From CAIVVT01 sp963823095 (lineage in GTDB: Bacteria > Acidobacteriota > Terriglobia > Bryobacterales > Bryobacteraceae), in NCBI GenBank assembly GCA_963823095.1, contig CAWGKI010000010.1, positions 124,001 through 188,000 on the forward strand: a DNA stretch of 64,000 nucleotides. Reading direction: 5' to 3'. The stretch's first letter is position 1. Each line of letters opens with the position of its first letter. Under the pieces are notes generated by a model. It saw only the letters and a list, made by a program, of their open reading frames with translations, did not search any database and was not told where the DNA came from. Positions 38,051 through 46,263 of the stretch are shown here, in pieces. The translations under genes were made by a program, and so were the position numbers.

Positions 38051-40655
38051 ATTCAGATCGTAAGCACTCGGTTGGATTCAGCCCAGCCGCTCGCCGTGCA
38101 GGCAGAATGCACGCTGCCAACCCAACCGCGAGCAGCGTCAACGCGCATGCAGTCAGCACATCGCCCTGCGCCGCCCCGGCATCGAAGAGCAGACTGCGCA
38201 TAAACCGCATCGCGAACAGCGCCGCGACAACGCCGAACGCCGTCCCGGCCAACGCTAGTGAGCCCGCCTGCCGGACAACGCCCAGCACAACGCTCCACCG
38301 CGAAGCGCCCAACGCCATGCGGATGCCGATTTCGTTCGTACGCTGCTCCACCCAATAGGACAACACGCCCGATATACCGACGGCCGCCAAGACCAGGGCG
38401 AAGATCGCGAATACCCCCATCAGTGCGGCCTCAAAACGCCAGGATGCGATTGCACCGTTGGCCACCTGCTCCATCGTCTCCACGTGCGTGATGGCCTGAC
38501 TCGGGTCCAGTCGCCACACCTCGGCCTTGACCGCCTGTGCGAGCAGCATTGGGTTGCCGCGAGTCCGCACTGCCAGCGCGAATTCCTCAGGCGCGAACTG
38601 AGAGAACGGCACGTAGAGATACGGGATGATCTCGGAATCAACGCCCGAGGCACGGGTGTCCTCGACGATCCCGACAACCGTTTCCTTGTGCGCTTCGATC
38701 CTCCGGCCGAGTGGACTCGCGAGGTTCGGCCATAGGGCGTGAGCGGCGCTACGGCTGATTATGGCGACGTTGTTCGTTCCGCGATCGTTCATGTTGAACT
38801 CACGTCCTTCGATCAGCCTGATGCCCAAGGTGCGGAAGTAGGAAGGCGTGACAGAGCGAGTGCGGAGCGACGTGTACTGGTCCGACTCTCTGCTGTCAAG
38901 AGCGCGGGTGCCCCAGCCTTCACCGCCTCCGGTCAACGGCAGGACGCTCACCACCGAAGCCGAGAGGACTCCGGGCAGTGCCGCACAGTTGTCCGCCATC
39001 TGCCCGGCGAGAATCGCGCGGTGGTGGTAATCGCCTACGGTGTCCGGGAGCCATAGCCTCATCGTCAATACGGACTCCGTGTCGAAACCAAGCTGTGTCT
39101 TCGACAGTTCAACGAAGCGCCGGGCAAGCAGGCTCGCCGCCGCCAGCAGGACGAGCGACAGCGCGAACTCCACCACGATCAACATGCCGCGCAGTTTCGC
39201 CGGCGCGTGCGAGCCCTTGCGCCCCGCGGATTTCATCGCTTCGCCAGGAGCGTGCCTTGAGGCGAGCCACGCCGGAGCCAGTCCGAACAGCACCGCGCTC
39301 AAAAACGCCAGCATGAGAGCGAAACCGAAGACCCGCATGTCGAGTGCGACAGAGCCGAGCCTCGGGATGTCAGTAGGTGCCAGCGCGAGAAGCGCGCGCA
39401 CCATGCCCCAAGCCAGCGGAATAGACAGCGCCGCCGAGCATGCTGCAAGCACGAGCGATTCCGTCAGCAGTTGCCGCACGATCCTCCCGCGCGAAGCGCC
39501 CAGCGAAAGGCGCAGCGCAATCTCGCCCCTCCGCCGCAGTCCGCGCGCCAGCAGAAGGTTCGCCACGTTCACGCATGCGATGAACAGCGCCAGTGTTACG
39601 GCGGCAAACAGTATTGCCACCGGCTCCCGCACCCGCCGCGTGATAATCGAATGCAGCGTCCGCACCTGAACGTCCTCAGACTTCAGCTCCGGAGCCGCGG
39701 TCTTGAGGATGCTCAAAATCTCGGCGCGCGCTTGCTCCGCCGTCACGCCTTTGCGCAGACGGACAAGCGAGCCAAAGTTGAAGCAGGAGCCGCACGTTCG
39801 TTCCCAACCGGCGAGAGCCATGGGCCGCCACATCTGCGCGGGCGGGAAGGGACCCGCCCACTCCGGCAATTCGGGACCATCCGGGAATTGAAATCCGGGT
39901 GGCATGATGCCGATGATGCGATGCGGCACGCCGTTGAGTAGAATCGTACGCCCAACTGTCCCTGCGTCGCCCCGAAAACGCGTCTTCCAAAGCGCATCCG
40001 CAATGATGACAACCTTGTCGTTGCCCTCCCGATCTTCATCGGCGCGAAACGTTCGCCCCGCCTGTGGCCGTACTCCGAGCATCTCGAACAGACTCGCCGA
40101 TGCCCGCGCGGCCTGGATGCGCACCGGTTCACCCTGGCCTGTGAGCGTGAAGGACCAGTTCGCGTATAGCGCCGCGTTCTCCACACTGCGGGCGTTGCGT
40201 TGAATTGCATCGAGAATAGGCGCGCTGAGGGCGTTCGAGCTGGAAACGCTCGCCAGCCGCTCAGGCTCGCTATAAGGCAGCTTTTTCAGGAGAACGGCAT
40301 CCGCAACACTGAATATGGCCGTTGCGGCTCCTATAGCGAGGGCGAGTGAGAGGATCGCGGCGAGAGCCAAGCCGGGACTCGAGCGCAGGGACCGGGCAGC
40401 ATAGCGGACGTCGCGGCCAAACGAACCCAGCCGCGGCAACTCGCGCTGCTCCCGGTAGGACTCCTTCATTTCCTCAATTCCGCCAAACTTGAGCGCCGCG
40501 GCCCGCCTCGCCTCAATCGGCGTCATGCCGGCTCGGATGTTCTCCTCTGTCTGCATCTGCAGATGCGCCTCGAACTCTTCGGCAAGCTCGGCTTCCCGTC
40601 TCGCGCCGGCGAACGTGCCGGTTATTCGATTCCATGCGCGTCGCAGGCGTCTCAT
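38049..40655 (-). CDS. ABC transporter permease, acidobacterial MacB/FtsX type (ADOP family)
   Basis: About 868 residues from the ATG whose first base is 40655 (GGAGGAG just upstream; ATGA overlap with the padR stop). An N-terminal domain (RREAELAEEFEAHLQMQTEE, EARRAAALKFGGIEEMKESY) precedes the first membrane helix (near residue 90), a MacB-type periplasmic domain, three helices (FtsX domain), a second periplasmic domain and a final FtsX helix set. This duplicated permease without its own ATPase is very abundant in Acidobacteriota. Substrate unknown; probably export-related and controlled by the adjacent PadR. Intact. Confidence 0.9.
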   Translation of the reverse strand: MRRLRRAWNRITGTFAGARREAELAEEFEAHLQMQTEENIRAGMTPIEARRAAALKFGGIEEMKESYREQRELPRLGSFGRDVRYAARSLRSSPGLALAAILSLALAIGAATAIFSVADAVLLKKLPYSEPERLASVSSSNALSAPILDAIQRNARSVENAALYANWSFTLTGQGEPVRIQAARASASLFEMLGVRPQAGRTFRADEDREGNDKVVIIADALWKTRFRGDAGTVGRTILLNGVPHRIIGIMPPGFQFPDGPELPEWAGPFPPAQMWRPMALAGWERTCGSCFNFGSLVRLRKGVTAEQARAEILSILKTAAPELKSEDVQVRTLHSIITRRVREPVAILFAAVTLALFIACVNVANLLLARGLRRRGEIALRLSLGASRGRIVRQLLTESLVLAACSAALSIPLAWGMVRALLALAPTDIPRLGSVALDMRVFGFALMLAFLSAVLFGLAPAWLASRHAPGEAMKSAGRKGSHAPAKLRGMLIVVEFALSLVLLAAASLLARRFVELSKTQLGFDTESVLTMRLWLPDTVGDYHHRAILAGQMADNCAALPGVLSASVVSVLPLTGGGEGWGTRALDSRESDQYTSLRTRSVTPSYFRTLGIRLIEGREFNMNDRGTNNVAIISRSAAHALWPNLASPLGRRIEAHKETVVGIVEDTRASGVDSEIIPYLYVPFSQFAPEEFALAVRTRGNPMLLAQAVKAEVWRLDPSQAITHVETMEQVANGAIASWRFEAALMGVFAIFALVLAAVGISGVLSYWVEQRTNEIGIRMALGASRWSVVLGVVRQAGSLALAGTAFGVVAALFAMRFMRSLLFDAGAAQGDVLTACALTLLAVGLAACILPARRAAGLNPTECLRSE

Positions 40656-41005
40656 TTCTCCTCCGTTGCCCCGGCGCTCAGGGCGAAGAATCGCGTCATG
40701 ACGTCGGATGTCTGCTGCCACTGGAGGTGCTCTTTCTCGAGCTGCTTCCGACCGGCGCTAGTAATGCGGTAGAACTTGGCACGGCGATTGTTGTCCGAGA
40801 CGCCCCACTCGCACTCGATCGCGCCTTCCTGTTCCAACTTGAGCAACACAGGGTAGAGCGTGCCTTGATTGATGGCCAGGAGATCCTCGCTGGTCTGTTC
40901 AATCCGGCGGGCGATTCCATACCCGTGCTGCGATCCCATCACTTCCAACGTCTTGAGCACCATCAGGCTCAGCGTGCCCTGCCACACATCTTGTTTGTCT
41001 TTCAC
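40652..41005 (-). CDS. PadR-family transcriptional regulator
   Basis: 117 residues, GTG start at 41005 with AGGAGGAG upstream. Winged-helix DNA-binding protein: GTLSLMVLKTLEVMGSQHGY, INQGTLYPVLLKLEQEGAIE and the C-terminal RAKFYRITSAGRKQLEKE are typical of short PadR regulators that pair with such permeases in Acidobacteriota. It likely represses its own operon through the dyad at 41024-41053. Ligand unknown. Confidence 0.93.
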   Translation of the reverse strand: MKDKQDVWQGTLSLMVLKTLEVMGSQHGYGIARRIEQTSEDLLAINQGTLYPVLLKLEQEGAIECEWGVSDNNRRAKFYRITSAGRKQLEKEHLQWQQTSDVMTRFFALSAGATEEK

Positions 41006-41333
41006 AGCTCCTCCTGTGGGATACCAAAATGAGATTAACGCATCTCGTGTTGGAATACAACAGGAAAAATGGCCCTAGTCGCGACAGCGCAGAAAAGGCT
41101 CAGAAATCAAGGAGTTTGCGGCGGCCTGGTACCGGTCATCCGCGCCTTCTCTCTCGGGTATTTCCACTCGCAGGCCGGGTTGCGGGCCTGGCGCGACTCG
41201 AGCGCGACTCGAGCCTTGATCGAAACCGCATTTTCTGGTACAGTCTCTTGCACGAGATTTGGGCGGTGTGTCAGGCGGGTTGAATCTGGCCGGGGGGGCG
41301 CGTTTCAACTCTGTTGTGAGATGAACATCGGAG
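41006..41333. other. Intergenic region between padR and the zinc-ribbon gene
   Basis: Holds the padR promoter region and dyad on the left. To the right a frame at 41069-41449 has no recognisable domain or good start and overlaps the next gene, so it is not called. Nothing else seen. Confidence 0.5.
41024..41053 (-). promoter_or_regulatory. Candidate PadR operator (nested dyad)
   Basis: Symmetric around 41038.5: CCAA 41024-41027 with TTGG 41050-41053, and inside it GAGAT 41031-41035 with ATCTC 41042-41046, spacer TAACGC. It sits 15-50 bases upstream of the padR start, where the promoter should be. PadR proteins bind such palindromes; specific binding here is inferred. Confidence 0.5.
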
Positions 41334-42599
41334 ATGGGTTCCAAATTCACTCTTCGAAAGCGAGGAAGCGCAGCATTCTCTGCGCGTTCCGAATGGCCGA
41401 AGTTCGCCAACTCTTCAGGTGGCGCTTCCAGCCTGGGGGTTGGATTTGAAGTCGCCACTAACAAGTCTGAAGGTAAGGGGTTGGCCGCGCCGATCTCCGA
41501 CTGCCCGGACGGTACTGGTTCTCAGCGGCACCCCTCCAATGTCGACGGCGCAGATGGTTCCTTGAAACTCCGCGCTGCCGGCTCCTCATCCTCCCCAACT
41601 CGCATTCCCGCCCTGAAGCGGCTCATTCAGATCGGCTCCGAATTGATTGTCCAACCGCCGGGCCGCCCGCAACAGACGCCTCGCGTGTCTGGCAACGACC
41701 TTCAAGGGACGCCGTGGAAGGAAGGCTTGACGCAGGCGGACATTCAACTCGCGAGATTCCATGCCAGTCACCGGCTAAAGTTTGAGCGCCGGCAGAATGT
41801 TCAAGACGCCGGCACCCCCGTCTTTGCGGACTACGGAGTCGAGTGTGACTTACCCTGCCCGGCGTGTGGTCACGAGAACTTCAAGAGCATCGTCTGGTAT
41901 CCACAACCAAAACAAGTTGAACGGATTAGTTGGTTTGTCTGCAAATCTTGTGGGCTGACGCGAATCGATAGCGCGTTCTCTTCCGAAGCGTGCAGGAAGC
42001 GAATTGCGCGCGCGCGGAGCGCGATCCTCAAGGAATGTATTAGACCCTTCGTCGCCGCAATGCCCACAAGCTCGCTCTCCGCTCTCGTTGGTCTTGAACT
42101 TGACCGCACGGAGAGCGTGAAGATGTTCAAGAAGCATTATTTGATTTCTGTCGCATCGATTTACGAGTTGCCGTTTGAACAGTATGATCTTGTCGCATTG
42201 CCGCTGACTCTGGAATGCGAGGAACGCCCCCTGGAAGCGCTACAGTATATTCGCTCGGTGCTTGCCCCTGGAGCGGCGGTTATTCTGTTCTTTTACGATA
42301 TGCGTATCTGGCGCCGCATCGTTCTGGGACCGAAATGGTACGGTTTCTGTTTGCCTTCGCAGCATTATACGTTTGATTTGAAAGCTGTCAAAGCGATCCT
42401 CAAGAATGCAGGGTTCATTTATCGGATCGAGTCCGCCAGGCCGCTCAGTGCGCCGTTGAAAGAGGTCGAGCAAGAAACCCGGCCACCTGCCCGTCATAAT
42501 CTCATCCGAAGTCACTTTCACCCCGCGGCCGGATTGCGGCGGCTGGCGTGGTATCAAACGCTGGACTCCCTATCCATCATACGAGCATCGGCCGCTTGA
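41334..42599 (+). CDS. Zinc-ribbon protein with degenerate methyltransferase-like domain
   Basis: 421 residues if started at ATG 41334; the first 150 or so are low complexity and the true start may be later. A zinc ribbon has C175, C178, C203 and C206 (CPACGHEN and CKSCGLTR). The second half follows the class I SAM-methyltransferase pattern in its later strands: FEQYDLVALPLTLE, YIRSVLAPGAAVILFF, GPKWYGFCLPSQHYTFD and LKNAGF. The glycine-rich SAM motif I expected before these is not visible, so catalysis is doubtful. Lower GC than neighbours. Precedes the actin-like gene by 65 bases on the same strand. Confidence 0.6.
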   Translation: MGSKFTLRKRGSAAFSARSEWPKFANSSGGASSLGVGFEVATNKSEGKGLAAPISDCPDGTGSQRHPSNVDGADGSLKLRAAGSSSSPTRIPALKRLIQIGSELIVQPPGRPQQTPRVSGNDLQGTPWKEGLTQADIQLARFHASHRLKFERRQNVQDAGTPVFADYGVECDLPCPACGHENFKSIVWYPQPKQVERISWFVCKSCGLTRIDSAFSSEACRKRIARARSAILKECIRPFVAAMPTSSLSALVGLELDRTESVKMFKKHYLISVASIYELPFEQYDLVALPLTLECEERPLEALQYIRSVLAPGAAVILFFYDMRIWRRIVLGPKWYGFCLPSQHYTFDLKAVKAILKNAGFIYRIESARPLSAPLKEVEQETRPPARHNLIRSHFHPAAGLRRLAWYQTLDSLSIIRASAA

Positions 42600-42664
42600 G
42601 GCTGTTGCAATTGCAGTTCGCGTCTGACGGCACAAAACAAAAAAACGAAGGATGAACAACAGTG

Positions 42665-43732
42665 ATGAACGACGATTTGCCGCGCCAGTATATAGGCGTC
42701 GATGTCGGGACTAGTCGTCTCGTGGTCTATAAGTCATCGGCGGATGAACCTCCCACATTAACCACGGAACTAAACGCATACATCGAATTGCCAAAAATTT
42801 CCTCGGTTCTCACCAGCCTGAATAACAGGAAGGTGCCATGCCGAATCAGAGACAACGAGGTGCTGGTTATTGGACAATGGAGCACCACATTCGCAGAACT
42901 GTTCCATTCGGAACTGCTGCGGCCCATGAGCGACGGTTGCGTGAACGCTGGAAGCGATCAAGCGATGTCCGTATTGGAGACCTTGTTGGAACAAGTGCTT
43001 GGTCCACAGCGCTCCTCCAACATCTCGCTTGTGTTCAGCGTTCCGAGTAAAGGGTTGGGGACCAGCCGTCCAAGCCCCGCCGATCTCGCTTTTCACCAGG
43101 CCTACCTGGAGCAGCAATTCAAGCGGCTCGGGTATTCCGCGTATGCTCTGCGAGAAGGTGAAGCGGTCATCTATTCCGCTTTGGCCGACGAGAATTACAC
43201 CGGAATCGGCATCAGTTTTGGCGCCGGGCTGTGCAATATCTCGTTCACCTATCTCTCCGTTCCCATCCTCGATTTCCACGTCGCTCGCGGCGGCGATTGG
43301 ATTGACACGAACACCGCGGCGGTCTTGAACGAAAAGGCTACGAGGGTCCGGTTGCTGAAGGAACGCGGGCTGTCGCTGCGCGATGACGGCGGGACGGCTC
43401 TGTATCGTTCCCTCTCGCTCTTCTACCGCCAGGCGATTGAAGCGATAGTGGCGGAAATGTGCGCCGTATTCCGAAACCACGAGGACATGCCCCAACTCGA
43501 CGAAGCGATTCCGATTGTTCTCGCGGGGGGCACGGCGATCCCACCCGGGTTCGCCGACGCCTTCAGGCAGGCGCTCGGAACGGCCAATTTCCCGCTCCAA
43601 ATTTCGGAAGTGCGGCTCGCCCGCGATCCTTTGAACGCCACGGCGGAGGGGTGTTACCGGTACGCCAAGCTCAATTTCGGCCAACAGGTAGTCCGCGGCG
43701 AGAGCTTAGCCGCTCGCACCGCCGCCGATTAG
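42665..43732 (+). CDS. Actin-like ATPase superfamily protein (divergent)
   Basis: 355 residues. Phosphate-1 loop IGVDVGTSRLVV (10-21), phosphate-2 loop GIGISFGAGLCN (180-191) with GGDWID after it, and adenosine motif IVLAGGTAIPPGF (284-296) give the MreB/ParM/Hsp70-like order. The helix LGYSAYALREGEAVIYSALA fits the connect region. The usual DxGxGT of phosphate-2 is changed to SFGAG, so ATP hydrolysis may be altered. No partner for membrane or DNA attachment is adjacent. ATG 42665 chosen; GTG 42662 is nine bases after AAGGA and equally possible. Function unknown. Confidence 0.75.
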   Translation: MNDDLPRQYIGVDVGTSRLVVYKSSADEPPTLTTELNAYIELPKISSVLTSLNNRKVPCRIRDNEVLVIGQWSTTFAELFHSELLRPMSDGCVNAGSDQAMSVLETLLEQVLGPQRSSNISLVFSVPSKGLGTSRPSPADLAFHQAYLEQQFKRLGYSAYALREGEAVIYSALADENYTGIGISFGAGLCNISFTYLSVPILDFHVARGGDWIDTNTAAVLNEKATRVRLLKERGLSLRDDGGTALYRSLSLFYRQAIEAIVAEMCAVFRNHEDMPQLDEAIPIVLAGGTAIPPGFADAFRQALGTANFPLQISEVRLARDPLNATAEGCYRYAKLNFGQQVVRGESLAARTAAD

Positions 43733-43804
43733 CCTTTGGGCCATCATCGCGGGCGGCGCGAGTTAGCTTGAAATTGTGTGCGGGGGCCCGGGACGCGCAT
43801 GAAG

Positions 43805-43851
43805 TAAGTGGGGCCTGAGGGCCCCACGCAGCGCTGGAGCGCCGCTCCGCT
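43805..43851. repeat. Two-hairpin repeat element, copy 2
   Basis: GTGGGGCC 43808-43815 pairs perfectly with GGCCCCAC 43820-43827, and GCGC 43831-43834 with GCGC 43839-43842 around TGGA. Aligned with copy 1 at 38004, the second stem differs by a paired double change (A-T to C-G and C-G to G-C), keeping the structure. Confidence 0.75.
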
Positions 43852-44688
43852 GTTCTGGAGCCGGACACACCGCGGCTGCTCGTGGGGTTGGCCGCGAGCC
43901 CGATTTGAAGAATCTCAGGGCAGGGGTTCGCTTCGCTAATCTCTCCCGAATCGCTTGCGTCGCCCTGCTTTTTTCAAGACCGAATTACCCGTGTCGCAAT
44001 TGAACGGGCCGCCTGCCGGCGCTTGCCCGCTTTCTGGGGGGCGTTGGAAGACCGGCAAATTTGTTTCGCTTGGGTCGTCTGGACCGGTACACTGGCTCCA
44101 CTCGTAAAAGGATCGAGCGGAACGGACTGTTAAGCTCAACCGGGGTCCCATCCTGGGGGGCCAAACCCGATCCGACGAATCGAACCGGGCTAGAAAGCCG
44201 GAAGGCCGCTACTTGGGGCAGTTCAGCCACCTGAGCGCGGGTCAAACGTTGCTGGCCAGCAAAGAAGATCAACCCGAGATGAGTAAAGCGCAAGAAGGCA
44301 AGCGTGGCCGGGCGCGATTGGGTGTAAGCGACTGATAAGAAACAGAAGATATTGTGAGGTTAGGGGGTGACCGGCGCGCTCGATTGATCCGCCCCGGGCC
44401 AGTTCCGTGCTCGCAGGCCTGATATGTTCGGCCTCGAAAGAGCACAAACAGGGACAGAGCTGAGTGTTTTGCGCGTGGCGCGGTGTGTCCCACTGGCAAT
44501 TGCGCTTCAAAGCAACTTCACTCATTTTTCCGGAACAAGGCGGCGGAGCGCGGAACGCATCGCCGTAAGTTGCTGGGGCATAATAAGTTACTGGCGCTAG
44601 TGGAGACAGGAAACGCAATCCAGCCCACGAGCGTGGCTCATGGCAGGCGAGGTCATGTTTTGCTTAACTCATTTTGTTTCAACCAGTT

Positions 44689-44835
44689 GAGAAACGTGAC
44701 AGATCAGGACGTCCCTTACACGACTTACACGAGAAACGTGACAGATCAGGACGTCCCTTACACCTTACACACCTTACACACTTACACAGGACGTCCCTTA
44801 CACGACGTCCCTTACACCCTTACACCTTACACACA
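44689..44835. repeat. Clustered GACGTCCCTTACAC repeats with TTACAC spacers
   Basis: Two identical 33-base copies at 44689-44721 and 44731-44763 contain the core GACGTCCCTTACAC; further cores are at 44790-44803 and 44804-44817, surrounded by many TTACAC hexamers. Spacing is irregular and spacers are made of the same hexamer, so this is not a CRISPR array. Probably a dispersed or slippage-grown intergenic repeat. Confidence 0.85.
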
Positions 44836-44970
44836 AGTCGCCAAATCTAAAGCACTCCGGCGGTCCGCTCCCGCGCCCTCCCGAAGCGCGTCCTGGCCGG
44901 AGCGGTGCCGAGACAGCACTAAGACTTAACGCTACAAACTCCCAAAATCTTCGTGTATCGTTAGATAGCG

Positions 44971-46230
44971 ATGAAATGCCGATTGTTTCTTGCTCTCCTG
45001 GCCGCGCCGGTCTGGTTTGGCGGCTGCAGACAGAAAGCCAGCTTTAACTCCTGAGCGGCCGGAGGTTTACGTCGCTGTCCCAGTTCAGCGGGATGTGGTG
45101 ATTTACTCCGACTGGATTGGGACCACCGTCGGCTTTGTCGATGCTGAAATCCACTCTCAGGTAACCGGATATCTCTTGTCGCAGAACTACAAAGAGGGAT
45201 CATTGGTCAAGAAGGGCGATTTGCTCTTTCAGGTGGACCCGAGACCATTCCAGGCTCTAGTAGATCAAGCCAAGGCCAGGGTGGAGGCGGCCAAAACCCA
45301 GTTGACTGAAGCAGAGCGCGGAAGTGGATCAGGCAAAAGCGGAAATCGAGCGTGCCCAAGCCGCTTTAGGAAAGACCGAACTGGACGTAAAGCGCTATTC
45401 TCCATTGGTTTCCGACGGCACGGTAAGCCAGCAGGAATTGGATGACGCAGTCCAGTCGAATCTCGCCAATAAAGCCTCGGTTGCGGCGGCGCACAGGGAC
45501 AGTATGAGCGGCGAAGGCGCAAGTGTCGACGGCCGCGGCCAATGTGAAAGTTGCTCAGAGCGTGCTCCAGGGGGCGGAACTCAACCTCGGTTTCACCCGT
45601 GTGACCTCTCCCGTCGACGGCATCGCGGGAATCCGCGTCGCTAACATCGGCGACCTCGTCGGAACCAATGAACGAGCCGTGCTGACGTCGGTTTCCCAAA
45701 TCGATCCGATCTTCGTGGAATTTCCCGTCAGCGAGCAGGAGTACCTTGGACTGAGATCGTTCCTGCTGGGCGGCGACGCGAATAAAGGGCCAAGCCTCCA
45801 ACTGATACTTGCGGACGGCGAAGTCTACCCGCACCGAGGAACGATCGACATCATCGGACGCGAGGTCAATCCATCGACAGGCACACTCCGTATCCGAGGT
45901 CTCTTCCAGAATCCAGGCAATGTCCTCCGCCCGGGCCAGTACGCCAAGATCCGCGCCGCCACCAGCGTCAGAAAAGCTGCGTTGTTGTTGCCGCAGGGCG
46001 CCGTCGAAGAGTTGCAGGGGGCTTATCAGGTCATCGTCGTTGGGCCGTCCAACAAGTGCGAGGTCCGCCCGGTAGTGGTGGGGGACCGGATCGGGTCCTA
46101 CTGGCTGATCGAGCAGGGACTAAGGCCGTCCGACCGTGTAGTGATCGAAGGGCTGCAGAAAGTACGGGCCGGAGACACGGTCAATCCACAGCCCGCCAAA
46201 CTGCCTCCCTTGGTACAGCCGGCGGAATGA
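44971..46230 (+). pseudogene. RND efflux membrane-fusion protein (HlyD/AcrA family), frameshifted
   Basis: Starts at ATG 44971 with a lipoprotein signal (MKCRLFLALLAAPVWFGGC). The frame changes near 45040, 45315 and 45510. The rejoined protein shows the barrel-sandwich EIHSQVTGYLLSQNYKEGSL, coiled-coil segments (AKARVEAAKTQLTEAE and AEIERAQAALGKTELDVKRY), FTRVTSPVDGIAGI and the beta-barrel region to APPLVQPAE-like PLVQPAE. Periplasmic adaptor of the following RND pump. As given it cannot be translated whole. Confidence 0.75.
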
Positions 46231-46263
46231 AGCGGACTCCGGCGAAATCAGCCAGGTAACGAC

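Larger units (their letters stand above)
43733..44970. other. Gene-poor stretch with repeat elements
   Basis: 1.2 kb without a supportable gene. It holds the second two-hairpin repeat (43805-43851), a possible weak terminator (CAGGGC 43916-43921, GCCCTG 43962-43967, then TTTTTT), and the GACGTCCCTTACAC cluster (44689-44835). Several frames of 70-150 codons exist on both strands but lack good starts and any domain, and one is built from the repeats. May be remnants of mobile DNA; nothing recognisable as a transposase. Confidence 0.6.

Noticed and set aside
43985..44618. Two minus-strand frames of 102 and 131 codons
   Set aside because: They overlap each other, lack start signals and show no domain; possible remnants only.
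44689..44817. CRISPR array
   Set aside because: Only two full repeats, irregular spacing, spacers made of the same hexamer, and no cas genes.
44483..44929. A 149-codon frame over the TTACAC repeats
   Set aside because: Its second half is only translated repeat units and the first half has no domain or good start.
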